Assembly (NCBI RefSeq): GCF_000768065.1
Contig: NZ_JRKM01000001.1
Span: 4,198,001 to 4,262,000 of the forward strand
Length of the DNA stretch: 64,000 nucleotides
Direction of reading: 5' to 3'
DNA from: Aquabacterium sp. NJ1
GTDB taxonomy: Bacteria; Pseudomonadota; Gammaproteobacteria; Burkholderiales; Burkholderiaceae_C
Under the pieces are notes generated by a model. The model was not told where the DNA came from. It did no database searches and saw only the letters and a program-made list of their open reading frames with translations. The stretch's first letter is position 1, and each line of letters begins with the position of its first letter. The position numbers and the translations under genes are program-made. Of this stretch, positions 44,976-56,253 are shown piece after piece.

Positions 44976-45616
44976 GCCGTGCTGCCCTTGCTCGTTGTGC
45001 GACGCCGCAGCAGCACGTAGGTGCCCGCGCAGGTCAGTGAGCCCAGCCCCAGCAGCACCCAGACCAGTGGCCAGTGCAGCCAGGCCATCATCCCGAAAGC
45101 CAGCGCGGCCAGGGCGACGCAGGCGGGCCAGCCCAGGACGTGGTCTTTCACCGGCGCAGCAAGCTTGAGCACGGTGCCGACGATCTGGCCTGCGGCCACC
45201 GCCGCGATGCCGGCCAGCGCATGCCTGATCACCTCTTGCGCATGGCCCACGTTGGCGGCCTCACCCAGCAACCACGCGAGGGCCAGCATCAAGGCCATCG
45301 GGGCCGCGATCATGCCGGCCAGCGCCACCAGGGCGCCGCGCCAGCCAAAGAAGCGGTCGCCGATCATCAGCGACAGGTTGCACACATTGGGGCCGGGCAG
45401 CACCTGCGCGCCACTGAGCAGCTCGACAAAGTCCTGCGGCGTGAGCCAGCGCCGGCGCTCGCACAGCTCGCGCTGGGCCACGGCGATCACGCCACCAAAG
45501 CCTTGCATGGCCAGTGCCGAGAACGCCACGAACAGGTGCCAGAGGGAGTGGGGCCGCTCCAGGCCGGAGCCCTCGGCCCCCGCTGATCCCTCCGGCGTGG
45601 CGGGCGTGTCAGGCAT
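44972..45616 (-). CDS. chrA: Chromate transporter half-protein (ChrA family), first subunit
   Basis: A 214-residue membrane protein with the ChrA motifs FVAFSALAMQGFGGVIAVAQ and ELLSGAQVLPGPNVCNLSLM. The ATG at 45616 lies inside the end of the upstream thioesterase gene (8-bp overlap) and begins a Pro/Glu-rich leader before the domain. Together with the next gene it should form an antiparallel heterodimer, the usual form of split ChrA. Confidence 0.86.
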   Translation of the reverse strand: MPDTPATPEGSAGAEGSGLERPHSLWHLFVAFSALAMQGFGGVIAVAQRELCERRRWLTPQDFVELLSGAQVLPGPNVCNLSLMIGDRFFGWRGALVALAGMIAAPMALMLALAWLLGEAANVGHAQEVIRHALAGIAAVAAGQIVGTVLKLAAPVKDHVLGWPACVALAALAFGMMAWLHWPLVWVLLGLGSLTCAGTYVLLRRRTTSKGSTA

Positions 45617-46439
45617 ACACCGCGACCACCTGGTAGCCCAGCGCGGCCAATTGACCGCAAGGCGACCACAAGGTGGTTTTTTCGTTGACATAGCCCTCGC
45701 CGGTGGCCAGCGCGTCCTTGTCCATGCGCCAGAAGCCTTTGGGGTCACCTACTTCGACCGGGCGCAACTCCAGGGCCCAGGATACGGATGAGGCGGGGGC
45801 AAAGCCCTTGAGTTGGCCCAGCGCCGGGGTGGGGCCGGCGTCGGCCAGCAGCACGGCCTGCAGTTCGGCGTCCACGCCTTCGACCTCGTTGAGGCGGATG
45901 TGGGTGCGGCTGTGCCATTCCTTGGCCCCGGTGAAGGGGATGGCGCCGTCGGCGTGGCGGATGTCCAGGTGCTGGGTGAAGGCCGGGGTGATGTTGGGCA
46001 CGAAGGGCCATTTCGGCACCTCGTCCGGCCCCTTGGCCACGACTTCCTGCTCGGGGCGCAGATGGGGTAGGGCAGACTCGCGGCCCGTGCCGAAGACGCC
46101 CAGCAGCACGCCGCCGACCTGTTCCTGCCCTTGCTCGTCACGCTGGGTGACGCGGGCCTGGATCTGGCGCACGTTCTTGCCTTGGCGCAGCAGGGTCACC
46201 TCGACGTCCATGACGCCGGGCGCCACGGGGCCCACGAAATTGGTCTGCAGGGCGCGCAGCGGCCAGTCGGCGCCGCAGACATCACGCATGGCCTGCACGA
46301 CCAACACGGACAGCAAGCCGCCAAAGGTGGTTCGGCCCTGGCCCCAGTCGGGTGTGACCAGAAAGCTCACACGGTGGCCGTCGCGACGGCGGCTGGCCAG
46401 CAATTGGGCCAGGGGTGTGGCAGAGGTGTTGTCAGTCAT
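45609..46439 (-). CDS. Acyl-CoA thioesterase-like, double hot-dog protein
   Basis: A 276-residue protein with two hot-dog halves of the TesB/thioesterase-like superfamily. The N-terminal half has WGQGRTTFGGLLSVLVVQAM. The middle has RQIQARVTQRDEQGQEQV. The second half ends in YVNEKTTLWSPCGQLAALG. The substrate is not known. The last 8 bases overlap the first chrA gene, so the three genes form one transcript, although a functional connection is not obvious. Confidence 0.82.
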   Translation of the reverse strand: MTDNTSATPLAQLLASRRRDGHRVSFLVTPDWGQGRTTFGGLLSVLVVQAMRDVCGADWPLRALQTNFVGPVAPGVMDVEVTLLRQGKNVRQIQARVTQRDEQGQEQVGGVLLGVFGTGRESALPHLRPEQEVVAKGPDEVPKWPFVPNITPAFTQHLDIRHADGAIPFTGAKEWHSRTHIRLNEVEGVDAELQAVLLADAGPTPALGQLKGFAPASSVSWALELRPVEVGDPKGFWRMDKDALATGEGYVNEKTTLWSPCGQLAALGYQVVAVYA

Positions 46440-46520
46440 GGGCGAACCTGCGTCATTGAACGAAGGCTCATTATCGAACGATCGTGCTTTTTTTGCTTGA
46501 CGCCTGATTTCGAGGGGCGA

Positions 46521-49500
46521 TCAGGTGTTTTCGAGCAGGTGCTCAAGCTGGACGGCGGGCACGGGCCGGCTGTAGAGGTAGCCCTGGACGACATCACAGC
46601 CGCGGCTGGCCAGGAAGGCTTCCTGATCCGGCATTTCCACCCCCTCGGCCACCACGTTCATGCGCAGGCCATGCGCCATCGAGATCATGGTGCCGACCAG
46701 CTGGGCGTCGCTGTCGTTGCCGGGCAGATCCTGCACGAAGCTGCGGTCGATCTTCAACTGGTGCACGGGGAAGCGCTTGAGGTAGGCCAGCGAGGAGTAG
46801 CCGGTGCCGAAATCGTCGATGGACAGGAACACGCCCAGGGCATGCAACATCTGCAGGAACTGCTCGGCGCCCATGCCGGACTCCATCAGGCCGCTTTCGG
46901 TGATCTCGATTTCCAGGCGGTCAGGCGGCAGGCCGGTGCGGTTGAGGATGCGCGACAGGCGTTCGACCACGCCGCCGCGTCGGATCTCGCTGGGCGACAG
47001 ATTGACGGCGATGCGGCCGAAATCCAGCCCGGCATCCAGCCAGGCCTTGCCCTGGCGGCAGGCCTCTTGCAGCACCCACTCGCTGAGCGCCACGATCATG
47101 CCGGTTTCCTCCATCACGGGGATGAACTGGGTCGGGCTGATCGAAGGCAGGCAGACGTCGCTTTCGGTAGGCGTCCGCAGGCGTACCAGGGCCTCGACCG
47201 CCGTCACCTTGCGGGTGGCCAGGCTGATCATGGGCTGGTAGTGCAGCACGAACTCGCCATGCTCCACAGCGCGGCGCAGGCGGGTTTCCAGCTGCAGGCG
47301 CGAGGTGGCGTCGCTGGTGAAGGACTCGGTGTAGAAGCTGAAGCTGTTGCGGCCGCGGCGCTTGGATTCGTACATGGCCGCGTCCGCATTGCGGACCAGC
47401 TCGGGGGCGTCCTGGCCGTCGGCCGGGAACAGGCTGATGCCGATGCTGGCGCGCACATAGACCTGCTGGCCACCATCCAGCGTGAAGGGCTGGTTGAGCG
47501 TTTCCAGGATGGCGGTGGCCACGTGCGCAGCCTGCTGGGGGTGGCGCAGGTGTTCCAGCACCAGGATGAACTCGTCGCCACCCAGGCGGCCCAGTGTGTC
47601 TTCCTGGCGCACACGCTGGCGCAGGCGCTGGGCAACCTGCTTGAGCAGGCTGTCACCGGCGGCATGGCCCAGGCCGTCGTTGACGGTCTTGAAGTTGTCC
47701 AGGTCAATGAAGATCACGCCGACCAGGGTGTGGTGGCGCTGCGCCAGGTTCACGGCGTGCGCCAGGCGCTGGTGGATCATCACGCGGTTGGGCAGCTCGG
47801 TGAGTGGGTCGAAGTGGGCCATGCGGGCCAGGCGCTCTTCGGTTTGCTTGAGCTGGGTGATGTCGGTGAACACGCCCACGAAGTGGGTGGGGCGGCCCTT
47901 GGCGCTTTTGACCGCGCTGACCGACAGCTTGGTCATGAACAGCTCGCCACTCTTGCGGCGGAACCACACTTCGCCCTGCCAGTAGCCGCTGCCGATCATC
48001 TCGCCGCGCATGTCGAGCAGGGTCTCTTCCGGGCGGTCGGGCAGCAGGAACTCGGGTGAGCGCCCCACGACCTCATCCTCGTCATAGCCCGTCAGGGCCG
48101 TGAAAGCGGGGTTGATGGAGACCAGCACGCGGTTGCGGCTGAGCACCATCATGCCGTCCTGGGTGCTTTCCAGCGCTGCCGCGTGCAGGCGGATGCGCTC
48201 CTCGGCTTCATCGCGCAGGGCCTCGCGGTGCAGGTTGTGCAAGGCAAACGACAGGTCACCGGACAAGTCCTCGAACAGGGACAGTTCGTCCGGGTCCTGA
48301 TCGTCCACGCGCTTGCCTAGCAGGATCAGGTGGCCGACCAGCAGGTTGTCGCGGCGCAGGGGCACGACCACGCAGCCGGGTACACCCGCAGCCTCGGCCT
48401 CGTTCGCCCAGGTGGGGCGTGGTCCGCATTGGCTGAGGTCCTTCGTGCGGAAAGTGCGGCCGTGGCGCAGGGCCGTGTCCAGCGTGGCGTCTTCGGCCTC
48501 CAGCTCCAGCAGGTCGAAGCTCAGGCTGGCGTGGCGGGGCGTCTCGTCACCGGCCACGGCGACACAACTGAGGTGACGTCGATCGTCCTCGTCGAACAGG
48601 GCCACCCAGGCTTTGCGGAACTGCCCATGGTCCACGGCGACTTCGCATACCTTGTCCAGCAGGGTCTGGTCGTCTTCCGAGCGCACGATGGCCTGGTTGA
48701 CGTGACTGAGGAAGTCGTACATGCGCGTCTTGCGGCGCAGGCGGTGTTCGATCTGGCGGCGTGAGGTGATGTCCCAGATCATCCAGACGACTTCGTTGGT
48801 GTCGCCGATGGGCGCGCAGCGGCTGTCGAAATGGCGGCGCTCGCGGTTGATGGGGATCGTGAAGGTCTGCAACTGCGTGGTGCGTGTCTGCAGGGTCTGC
48901 TGCAGCACGCCCATGAAACGGGCGGCCAGCTCCTCGGGGAACATGTCCTTGAGGCCCAGGCCGATCAGGGCTTCGCGTGGGCGGCCCAGCAGGGGCAGGT
49001 TGCTGCCGTAGATGTCCAGGTAATGGCCCTGCGCATCCATGTGGAAGGCCAGGTCGGGCAGCACCTCGGCGAAGGCACGCAACTGCGCTTCGCGGGCTTT
49101 GAGCGCACCCGCCGCCTGTTCGCGCTGCCGATGCGCGCGGCCCATCAAGGTCAGCAGCAGCAAGGTCATGCCGCCCACCAGGCCCATGTTGATCTTGTCC
49201 AGGCGGTGCTGGGCTTCGGTCTCTTCGTTCAGCTCGGTGGCCCAGGTGCGCGCGGCCACCTTGGCGGCATCGTCCACCTCGGCCAGGGCGTGTTGCAGCC
49301 GGGCAGCGTCCGTGGACACCGGTGCCTGCAGTCGCTGCCTCAGGGTCTGGCGTGCCTGGTCAATCCGGGCCTGCAGCTGCGCCAGGGCCGGGTCCAGCGA
49401 GGGGGGCGCCTGCTCGCGCAACTGGCGCACGGTGGCTTGCGCCTTGCCCGCCGGGGCGTCCACCATGCTGTCGCTGATGTCGGACTGGCCCAGCACGCGT

Positions 49501-49715
49501 TGCTCGGCCAGGGCCTGGCTCTGCCGAACCTGGGCCTGGGTTTCGGACAACAGCGTGTCGAACACGTGGGCGCGCTGCTGCAACTGGTGCCAGCCAATGT
49601 GCGACCAGGCGATCAAGCCCATGCTCACGGCGGCAACCGCTGCAACGGACACGGCAATAGGGCCGAAACGACCCATTGCCGGCACGGGGAGGGAGGCGGG
49701 GGCCTGCTGCTGCAT
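46521..49715 (-). CDS. Membrane PAS/GAF-GGDEF-EAL cyclic-di-GMP protein
   Basis: A protein of about 1064 residues. A transmembrane helix (about 15-37), a helical periplasmic domain and a second helix (about 190-207) are followed by PAS, a GAF domain and a second PAS. The GGDEF domain has an intact motif at 712-716. The EAL domain has EAL at 841-843, EITESGLME and [16 protein letters not shown]. Both catalytic signatures look complete, so it could make or break down c-di-GMP, and one activity may dominate. The ATG at 49715 is used; a GTG at 49739 with AAGG close upstream is possible. It is divergent from the hydrolase gene. Confidence 0.9.
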   Translation of the reverse strand: MQQQAPASLPVPAMGRFGPIAVSVAAVAAVSMGLIAWSHIGWHQLQQRAHVFDTLLSETQAQVRQSQALAEQRVLGQSDISDSMVDAPAGKAQATVRQLREQAPPSLDPALAQLQARIDQARQTLRQRLQAPVSTDAARLQHALAEVDDAAKVAARTWATELNEETEAQHRLDKINMGLVGGMTLLLLTLMGRAHRQREQAAGALKAREAQLRAFAEVLPDLAFHMDAQGHYLDIYGSNLPLLGRPREALIGLGLKDMFPEELAARFMGVLQQTLQTRTTQLQTFTIPINRERRHFDSRCAPIGDTNEVVWMIWDITSRRQIEHRLRRKTRMYDFLSHVNQAIVRSEDDQTLLDKVCEVAVDHGQFRKAWVALFDEDDRRHLSCVAVAGDETPRHASLSFDLLELEAEDATLDTALRHGRTFRTKDLSQCGPRPTWANEAEAAGVPGCVVVPLRRDNLLVGHLILLGKRVDDQDPDELSLFEDLSGDLSFALHNLHREALRDEAEERIRLHAAALESTQDGMMVLSRNRVLVSINPAFTALTGYDEDEVVGRSPEFLLPDRPEETLLDMRGEMIGSGYWQGEVWFRRKSGELFMTKLSVSAVKSAKGRPTHFVGVFTDITQLKQTEERLARMAHFDPLTELPNRVMIHQRLAHAVNLAQRHHTLVGVIFIDLDNFKTVNDGLGHAAGDSLLKQVAQRLRQRVRQEDTLGRLGGDEFILVLEHLRHPQQAAHVATAILETLNQPFTLDGGQQVYVRASIGISLFPADGQDAPELVRNADAAMYESKRRGRNSFSFYTESFTSDATSRLQLETRLRRAVEHGEFVLHYQPMISLATRKVTAVEALVRLRTPTESDVCLPSISPTQFIPVMEETGMIVALSEWVLQEACRQGKAWLDAGLDFGRIAVNLSPSEIRRGGVVERLSRILNRTGLPPDRLEIEITESGLMESGMGAEQFLQMLHALGVFLSIDDFGTGYSSLAYLKRFPVHQLKIDRSFVQDLPGNDSDAQLVGTMISMAHGLRMNVVAEGVEMPDQEAFLASRGCDVVQGYLYSRPVPAVQLEHLLENT

Positions 49716-49901
49716 GGTGGATGGGATGACGGCGCTCACGGACCTTGGAATCGTTCGATGTGGAGTCTCTTTTCGCTGAGCAGGCCAGCTTAGGTGAAAA
49801 ACAGTGTCTTCGGCGATGATGGGCGCTGGCAATCGGGGCCTCCCCCTTATAGGGGGCCTGCGGTGTCGGTACTTGTTCACGTTTTGGAGGTTGCGCCCCT
49901 T

Positions 49902-50858
49902 ATGTCCAGCTCACAGGCCTATGTGCCCGTTCAAACGGCCCAGTCGCGCTTTGTCACTGCGCGTGGCCTGAAGCACCACGTGTTTGTCTGGGGGGATGTG
50001 GCCCGTGCGACGCCCGCACAACCCTTATTGGTGATGGTGCATGGCTGGATGGACACCTCCGCCTCGTTCCAGTTCATGGTTGATGCGCTGAGGCAACAGC
50101 CCGGCTGGGCGGAGCGCCCCATCGTGGCCATCGACTGGCGAGGTTTCGGCCTCACCGAGACCCCGCAGACGGACAGCTATTTCTTTGCCGATTACCTGGG
50201 CGACCTGGACTTCCTGCTTGATGAGCTGGCGCCCGGTCAGCAGATCGACCTGCTGGGGCACAGCATGGGCGGCAACGTGGTCATGCTGTATGCCGGGGTG
50301 CGCTCCGAGCGCATCCGCCGCCTGGTCAACCTGGAGGGCTTCGGCATGCCCGCCACCGAGGCCACCGAGGCCCCAGAGCGCTACGTCAAGTGGCTGGACG
50401 AACTCAAAAAGCCGGCTCAGCTCAAGGGCTACGCCACACTGGAAGAAGTGGCCAAGCGCCTGCAGGCCAACAACCCGCGCCTTCGCACGCCTTTCGCGTT
50501 GTGGCTGGCCGGGCATTGGGCGCGCCAGCAGGGTGAACGCTGGGTGATCAATGCGGACCCGGCGCACAAGCGCCCCCAGCCCATCCTCTACCGCGTCGAG
50601 GAGGTGCGGGCATTCCTGCAGCGTATCCACTGCCCCGTGCTGTTCGTGGAAGGGGCGCAAACCCTGTATTTCATGCTGTTCAACGGCAAGTTTTCGCGCG
50701 AGGAGTTTCTCGATCGCGTGAAACTCGTGCCCGATTTCCGCCTGGAAAGCATCGACGATGCCGGCCACATGCTGCACCATGACCAGCCGGAGGAGCTGGC
50801 CGTGCACATCGCCAACTTCCTGAATGTGGCGCCTTTGGATAATCCCCCCGCCGCATGA
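49902..50858 (+). CDS. Alpha/beta hydrolase
   Basis: A 318-residue alpha/beta-fold hydrolase. The oxyanion-hole segment is [13 protein letters not shown]. The nucleophile elbow is [13 protein letters not shown] (Ser121). The catalytic His is in [15 protein letters not shown] near the C-terminus. It probably is an esterase; the substrate is unknown. GGAGG (49886-49890) lies 11 bases before the ATG. The frame is open upstream into the divergent gene's region without conservation. Confidence 0.88.
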   Translation: MSSSQAYVPVQTAQSRFVTARGLKHHVFVWGDVARATPAQPLLVMVHGWMDTSASFQFMVDALRQQPGWAERPIVAIDWRGFGLTETPQTDSYFFADYLGDLDFLLDELAPGQQIDLLGHSMGGNVVMLYAGVRSERIRRLVNLEGFGMPATEATEAPERYVKWLDELKKPAQLKGYATLEEVAKRLQANNPRLRTPFALWLAGHWARQQGERWVINADPAHKRPQPILYRVEEVRAFLQRIHCPVLFVEGAQTLYFMLFNGKFSREEFLDRVKLVPDFRLESIDDAGHMLHHDQPEELAVHIANFLNVAPLDNPPAA

Positions 50859-50947
50859 GAAAATAGCCGGATTGAAAAAGGCTCCAGTCACCGACTGCCG
50901 GGCCTTTTTGACTTGAACAACGACCCGAACCCATCCGCAGGATCCAC

Positions 50948-52052
50948 ATGGACATCGAACACATCAACGCCCTGGGCGCTCAAATTGCCGACCTGACCCA
51001 GCGGACCGCCGAACTACGGAGGTATCTTTGACTGGGATGAAAAGTCCCGCCGCCTGAGCGAAGTCAACGCCGAGCTCGAAGACCCCTCCGTCTGGAACGA
51101 CCCCAAGCGCGCCCAGGAGCTGGGCAAGGAAAAGAAGTCGCTTGAAAACGTGGTCGTGACCATTTCCGAGCTGGAAACCGGCCTGGCCGACAACGCCGAG
51201 CTGTTCGAGATGTCCAAGGCCGATGGCGACATGGACGGCCTGCAGGCCATTGCAGACGACGTGACGGCCCAGGCCGCCCGTGTGGGCGAGCTGGAATTCC
51301 GCCGCATGTTCAACAACCCGGCCGACCCGCTGCCCGCGTTCGTGGACATCCAGGCCGGTGCCGGTGGGACCGAGGCCTGCGACTGGGCCAGCATGCTGCT
51401 GCGCCAGTACATCCGCTACGCCGAGCGCAAGGGCTTCACTGCCACGGTGGAAGACATCACCGACGGTGACACCGCCGGCATCAAGAGCGCCACCATCAAG
51501 GTCGAAGGCGAATACGCCTTTGGCCTGCTGCGCACTGAAACCGGCGTGCACCGCCTGGTCCGCAAGTCGCCGTTCGACTCGTCCGGTGGCCGCCACACCA
51601 GCTTTGCCAGCGTGTTCGTCTACCCCGAAATCGACGACACCATCGAGATCGAGATCAACCCGGCCGACGTGCGCACCGACACCTTCCGCGCCAGTGGTGC
51701 AGGCGGCCAGCACATCAACAAGACCGACTCGGCCGTGCGCCTGACGCACATCCCGACCGGCATCGTCGTACAGTGCCAGGACGGCCGCAGCCAGCACAGC
51801 AACCGCGATGTGGCCTGGAAGCGCCTGCGTTCGCGCCTGTATGACCATGAGATGCGCAAGCGCCAGGAAGAGCAGCAAAAGCTGGAGGACACCAAGACCG
51901 ATGTGGGCTGGGGCCACCAGATCCGCTCTTACGTGCTGGACAACAGCCGCATCAAGGACTTGCGTACCAACGTCGAAATCTCCAACACCCAGAAGGTGCT
52001 GGATGGTGATCTTGACCAGTTCATCGAAGCCAGCCTGAAGCAAGGCGTCTGA
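50948..52052 (+). CDS. prfB: Peptide chain release factor 2 (programmed +1 frameshift)
   Basis: Release factor 2 ends translation at UGA and UAA. Translation from the ATG at 50948 meets an in-frame TGA at 51029-51031 after 27 codons. The context CGGAGG-TAT-CTT-TGA-C is the classic autoregulatory slip site: an internal Shine-Dalgarno, a slippery CTT and a poor stop context. Shifting +1 (skipping T51029) continues in the frame to 52052, giving 367 residues. The main part has [13 protein letters not shown] (the tripeptide anticodon) and [17 protein letters not shown] (GGQ). The coding path is 50948-51028 joined to 51030-52052. Confidence 0.97.
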
Positions 52053-52130
52053 GTTTGACGCCACTGCAGGCCTCCTGCCTACACCCCCACAGGGCTTCCT
52101 TGAAGTTCTTCATCCAAAGGACTCACAGAC

Positions 52131-54803
52131 ATGCGTGAAGGTACCGCTACCCTCATTCGCCGCGAAGACTACGCGGCGCCCGCCTTCTGGATCAAGACGG
52201 TCGACCTGACCTTTGATCTGGACCCGGCCAAGACCCTGGTCATCAACAAGATGACCGTGGAGCCCAACGTCAGCCAGCCCGGTGCCCCGCTGCGCCTGGA
52301 CGGCGAGGACATCACCCTGACCCGCGTGCTGGTCGATGGTGAGCCGGTGACCTTCCGGTTCGAGGACCAGCAACTCGTGCTGGAGAACCTGCCTCAGCAG
52401 CCCTTCCTGCTCGAAATCCGCAACATCTGCACGCCTGAGAAGAACACGCAGCTGTCTGGCCTGTACACCAGCAGCGGCAACTTCTTCACGCAGTGCGAGG
52501 CCCTGGGCTTTCGCCGCATCACCTATTTCCTGGATCGCCCCGATGTGATGGCGACCTTCAAGGTCACCCTCAAGGCCGACAAGCGCAAGTACCCGGTGCT
52601 GCTGTCCAACGGCAACCTGGTGGAAGAGGGCGCCATCGATGGTGGCCGCCACTACGCCGTCTGGGAAGACCCGCACCCCAAGCCTTGCTACCTGTTTGCC
52701 CTGGTGGCGGCTGACCTGGTGCGCCGCGAGCAACGCATCCGCACCCGCGCCGGCAAGGATCATCTGCTGCAGATCTATGTGCGCGCCGGTGACCTGGACA
52801 AGACCGAGCACGCGATGAACTCGCTGATTGCCTCGATCGCATGGGACGAAGCCCGCTTCAACCTGAGCCTGGATCTGGAGCGCTTCATGATCGTCGCCGT
52901 GAGCGACTTCAACATGGGCGCCATGGAGAACAAGGGCCTGAACATCTTCAACACGAAGTTCGTGCTGGCCAATCCGGCCACGGCCACCGACGTGGACTTC
53001 GGCAATGTGGAGAGCGTGGTCGCCCACGAGTACTTCCACAACTGGACGGGCAACCGCGTCACCTGCCGCGACTGGTTCCAGCTGTCGCTGAAAGAAGGCC
53101 TGACCGTCTTCCGCGACCAGCAGTTCAGCCAGGACATGGCCGGCAGCCAGAGCGCCCGGGCGGTGAAGCGCATTGAAGACGTGCGCACGCTGCGCCAGTT
53201 ACAGTTCCCCGAGGACGCGGGCCCCATGGCCCACCCGGTGCGCCCCGACAGCTACATGGCCATCGACAACTTCTACACGGCCACCGTGTACGAAAAGGGC
53301 GCCGAAGTTGTGCGCATGATGCACACGCTCGTGGGTGCCGAAGGCTTTGCCAAGGGCATGGCGCTGTACTTCAGCCGCCATGACGGGCAAGCCGTGACCT
53401 GCGACGACTTTGCCCAGGCCATCGCCGACGCCAACCCGGGTAGCGAGCTCGCAAACCGGCTGGACCAGTTCAAGCGCTGGTACAGCCAGGCGGGTACACC
53501 GCGCGTGCAAGCCCATGGCGTGTACGACGCCGACAGCCAGGTCTATACCCTGACCTTGAGCCAGACTGCGGCGGCCACCCCTGGCCAGCCGGTCAAACAG
53601 CCCGCCGTGATCCCCGTGGCCATGGGCCTCGTGGGCGTGGATGGCCGCCAGATCAACCTGCATTTCGAAGGCAAGCTGGCCCCGCAAGGCCATGACGCGG
53701 TGCTGGTGCTGTCCGAAGCCTCGCAGACCTTCACCTTCGTGCATGTGCCAGTGGAGCCCGTGCCCTCGCTGCTGCGCGGCTTCTCGGCACCTGTCGTGCT
53801 GGAAACCGAACTGGGCGACGACGCGCTGTTCACCTTGCTCAGCCACGACCTGGATCCCTTCAACCGTTGGGAAGCGGCCCAGAAATTGGCCCTGCGCCGC
53901 ATCCTGAGCGCGGTGCACGGCAATGGCCACGCGGAGCTGGACCAGCGCTTCATCGACGCCATGCGTGGTGTGCTGCGCCACCCCGAGCTGGACGCCGCCT
54001 TCAAGGACCTGGTGTTGACGCTGCCGAGCGAAGCCTATGTGGCCGAACAGCTCGACGTGGTGGACCCGCAGCGCATCCACACCGCGCGCGAAACCATGAA
54101 GCTGCAGCTGGCGCAAGCCCTGCATGAGGACTGGGCCTGGGCTTACGAGCACCACCAGGACAACGGCGGGTATTCGCCGGATGCGGTCAGTGCGGGCCGC
54201 CGCGCCTTGTGCAACCTGGCTCTGAGCATGCTGACCCTGGACGGTATCACCCGCCACAACCCGGTCTGGCCGGGCCGGGCGTTCCAGCGTTTCAAGGACG
54301 CCACCAACATGACCGACCGCCTGGGCGCCTTGTCTGCGCTGGTGCACAGCCACGCCGAGCTGGCCGCGCCGGCGCTGGAGCGCTTCCACGAGCAGTATCG
54401 TGAAGAGGCCCTGGTCATCGACAAGTGGTTCACGCTGCAAGCGACCGCACCGGAAAAGGACGGCAAGGTCTTTGCCCGTGCCAAGGCCCTGATGCAGCAC
54501 CCGGACTTCACCCTGCGCACGCCCAACCGCGCCCGCAGCCTGCTGATGGCGCTGTGCCAGATGAACCCGGCGGCCTTCCATCGCACGGATGCGGCAGGCT
54601 ACGTCTTCTGGGCCGACCGTGTCATCGAGATCGACGGCATCAACCCGCAGCTGGCAGCCCGCCTGGCCCGCGCCATGGACCACTGGCGTCGCCTGGCCGA
54701 GCCTTACCGCACGGCGGCCCGCGAGGCCATCAGCCGTGTGGCCGCCAAGGCCGAGCTGTCGGATGACGTGCGCGAGATCGTCACGCGCGCGCTGCAGGAT
54801 TGA
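52131..54803 (+). CDS. pepN: Aminopeptidase N (M1 family)
   Basis: An 890-residue zinc metallopeptidase removing N-terminal residues from peptides. The exopeptidase motif is FNMGAMENKGLNIF. The zinc site HEYFHNW has His299, Glu300 and His303, and the third ligand Glu lies in LSLKEGLTVF. The C-terminal helical domain (about 540-890) is that of the gammaproteobacterial-type PepN. Length matches the family. The start ATG at 52131 begins MREGTATLIRREDYAAP. Confidence 0.96.
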   Translation: MREGTATLIRREDYAAPAFWIKTVDLTFDLDPAKTLVINKMTVEPNVSQPGAPLRLDGEDITLTRVLVDGEPVTFRFEDQQLVLENLPQQPFLLEIRNICTPEKNTQLSGLYTSSGNFFTQCEALGFRRITYFLDRPDVMATFKVTLKADKRKYPVLLSNGNLVEEGAIDGGRHYAVWEDPHPKPCYLFALVAADLVRREQRIRTRAGKDHLLQIYVRAGDLDKTEHAMNSLIASIAWDEARFNLSLDLERFMIVAVSDFNMGAMENKGLNIFNTKFVLANPATATDVDFGNVESVVAHEYFHNWTGNRVTCRDWFQLSLKEGLTVFRDQQFSQDMAGSQSARAVKRIEDVRTLRQLQFPEDAGPMAHPVRPDSYMAIDNFYTATVYEKGAEVVRMMHTLVGAEGFAKGMALYFSRHDGQAVTCDDFAQAIADANPGSELANRLDQFKRWYSQAGTPRVQAHGVYDADSQVYTLTLSQTAAATPGQPVKQPAVIPVAMGLVGVDGRQINLHFEGKLAPQGHDAVLVLSEASQTFTFVHVPVEPVPSLLRGFSAPVVLETELGDDALFTLLSHDLDPFNRWEAAQKLALRRILSAVHGNGHAELDQRFIDAMRGVLRHPELDAAFKDLVLTLPSEAYVAEQLDVVDPQRIHTARETMKLQLAQALHEDWAWAYEHHQDNGGYSPDAVSAGRRALCNLALSMLTLDGITRHNPVWPGRAFQRFKDATNMTDRLGALSALVHSHAELAAPALERFHEQYREEALVIDKWFTLQATAPEKDGKVFARAKALMQHPDFTLRTPNRARSLLMALCQMNPAAFHRTDAAGYVFWADRVIEIDGINPQLAARLARAMDHWRRLAEPYRTAAREAISRVAAKAELSDDVREIVTRALQD

Positions 54804-54845
54804 GCGTCCGTGCCCCTTTTCAATTTTTCAGATCGAGTCAAGACC

Positions 54846-55853
54846 ATGACCAAACACATCAGCCTCACGCAGTACCTGATCGAGCAACAGCGCGGCGACG
54901 CTCAGATCCCGTCGCAGTTGCGCCTGCTCATCGAAGTGGTGGCGCGCGCCTGCAAGCGCATCGCCATCAGCGTCAGCAAGGGCGCCCTGGGTGAAGTCCT
55001 GGGCACCGCCGGCAGCGAGAACGTGCAGGGCGAAGTTCAGAAGAAGCTCGACATCATCGCCAACGAGGTGCTGATCGAGGCCAACGAATGGGGCGGCCAC
55101 CTGGCCGGCATGGCATCCGAAGAAATGGATGACATGCACGCCGTGCCCAACCGCTACCCGCAAGGCGAATACCTTCTGCTGTTCGATCCCCTCGACGGCT
55201 CCAGCAACATCGACGTGAACGTCAGCATCGGCACCATTTTCTCGGTGCTCAAGCACAAGGGCGGCGTCGAGGTCACCAACGACAGTTTCCTGCAGGCGGG
55301 CACCGAGCAGGTGTGCGCAGGCTACTGTGTGTATGGCCCGCAGACCACCCTGGTGCTGACCGTGGGCCGTGGCGTGGTGATGTTCACGCTCGACCGCGAA
55401 ATGGGCGCCTGGGTGATGACCGACAGCGACGTCAAGATCCCTGAAGACACCAAGGAGTTCGCCATCAACATGTCGAACATGCGCCACTGGGCCCCGCCTG
55501 TGAAGCGCTACATCGACGAGTGCCTGCAAGGCAAGGAAGGCCCCCGCGGCAAGGACTTCAACATGCGCTGGGTGGCCTCGATGGTGGCCGACGTGCACCG
55601 CATCCTGACTCGCGGCGGCATCTTCATGTACCCCTGGGACAAGCGCGAACCCAACAAGCCCGGCAAGCTGCGCCTGATGTACGAAGCCAACCCCATGAGC
55701 TTCCTGGTGGAGCAGGCCGGTGGCGCCTCGACCAACGGCCTGCAGCGCATCATGGAAATCAACCCGACGCAACTGCATGAGCGCGTGAGCGTGGTGTTGG
55801 GTTCGAAGAACGAAGTGGAGCGTGTGACCGCCTACCACCGTGAAGCACAGTAA
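54846..55853 (+). CDS. fbp: Fructose-1,6-bisphosphatase class 1
   Basis: A 335-residue gluconeogenic enzyme hydrolysing fructose 1,6-bisphosphate. The metal site is [20 protein letters not shown]. Further family segments are [18 protein letters not shown] and [20 protein letters not shown]. The ATG at 54846 is chosen over an upstream in-frame ATG-like start at 54810 because it gives the conserved N-terminus ([14 protein letters not shown]). tRNA-Thr follows 29 bp after the stop. Confidence 0.96.
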   Translation: MTKHISLTQYLIEQQRGDAQIPSQLRLLIEVVARACKRIAISVSKGALGEVLGTAGSENVQGEVQKKLDIIANEVLIEANEWGGHLAGMASEEMDDMHAVPNRYPQGEYLLLFDPLDGSSNIDVNVSIGTIFSVLKHKGGVEVTNDSFLQAGTEQVCAGYCVYGPQTTLVLTVGRGVVMFTLDREMGAWVMTDSDVKIPEDTKEFAINMSNMRHWAPPVKRYIDECLQGKEGPRGKDFNMRWVASMVADVHRILTRGGIFMYPWDKREPNKPGKLRLMYEANPMSFLVEQAGGASTNGLQRIMEINPTQLHERVSVVLGSKNEVERVTAYHREAQ

Positions 55854-55882
55854 ATTGCCGTGCTAGAATTTTGGTCTTGGAA

Positions 55883-55958
55883 GCCGGTGTAGCTCAGTCG
55901 GTAGAGCAGCTCATTCGTAATGAGAAGGTCGAGGGTTCGATTCCTTTCTCCGGCACCA
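55883..55958 (+). tRNA. tRNA-Thr (CGT)
   Basis: 76 nt with encoded CCA. The acceptor GCCGGTG pairs with the 3' strand CTCCGGC with one mismatch or wobble. The anticodon loop TTCGTAA gives CGT. The T arm AGGGTTCGATTCCTT has one wobble. Confidence 0.95.
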
Positions 55959-55970
55959 TCTGAACAAAGC

Positions 55971-56001
55971 AAAAAGCCCAGTCGAAAGACTGGGCTTTTT
56001 T
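55971..56001 (+). terminator. Intrinsic terminator after tRNA-Thr
   Basis: AAAAAGCCCAGTC and GACTGGGCTTTTTT pair around a GAAA loop. It ends with T runs in both directions, so it may also terminate the convergent CWC/HiPIP pair. Confidence 0.93.
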
Positions 56002-56040
56002 GTTGCCGACGCCCTTGGGGCTCGCTCGACGTTCTTTGGG

Positions 56041-56253
56041 TCAGGTGGATGACTTGGTCGCGCATGCGGCGCAGATGCACGCCTTGTGCTTCAGCGGCTC
56101 GGGGACCCGGGCCAACAGTTCTGCGCTGAAGCGCACATCACGACACCAGCAAGGCGTGTCCAGCTTGCCGGACTCGGCTGCCGCGCAGGCGTTCGGGCCG
56201 CCGCAAAGGGGGCAACTGTGGTTGGGCAGGGCCTTGTCGACCGTGACGCTCAT
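56041..56253 (-). CDS. Cysteine-rich CWC-family small protein
   Basis: A 70-residue protein with eight Cys. CPLCGGPNACAAA and DTPCWCRDVRF form the CWC signature of the Cys_rich_CWC family, and CICAACA closes the protein. It probably binds zinc or another metal; the function is not known. The start overlaps the stop of the HiPIP gene by four bases (ATGA), and the pair is probably co-translated. Confidence 0.85.
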   Translation of the reverse strand: MSVTVDKALPNHSCPLCGGPNACAAAESGKLDTPCWCRDVRFSAELLARVPEPLKHKACICAACATKSST

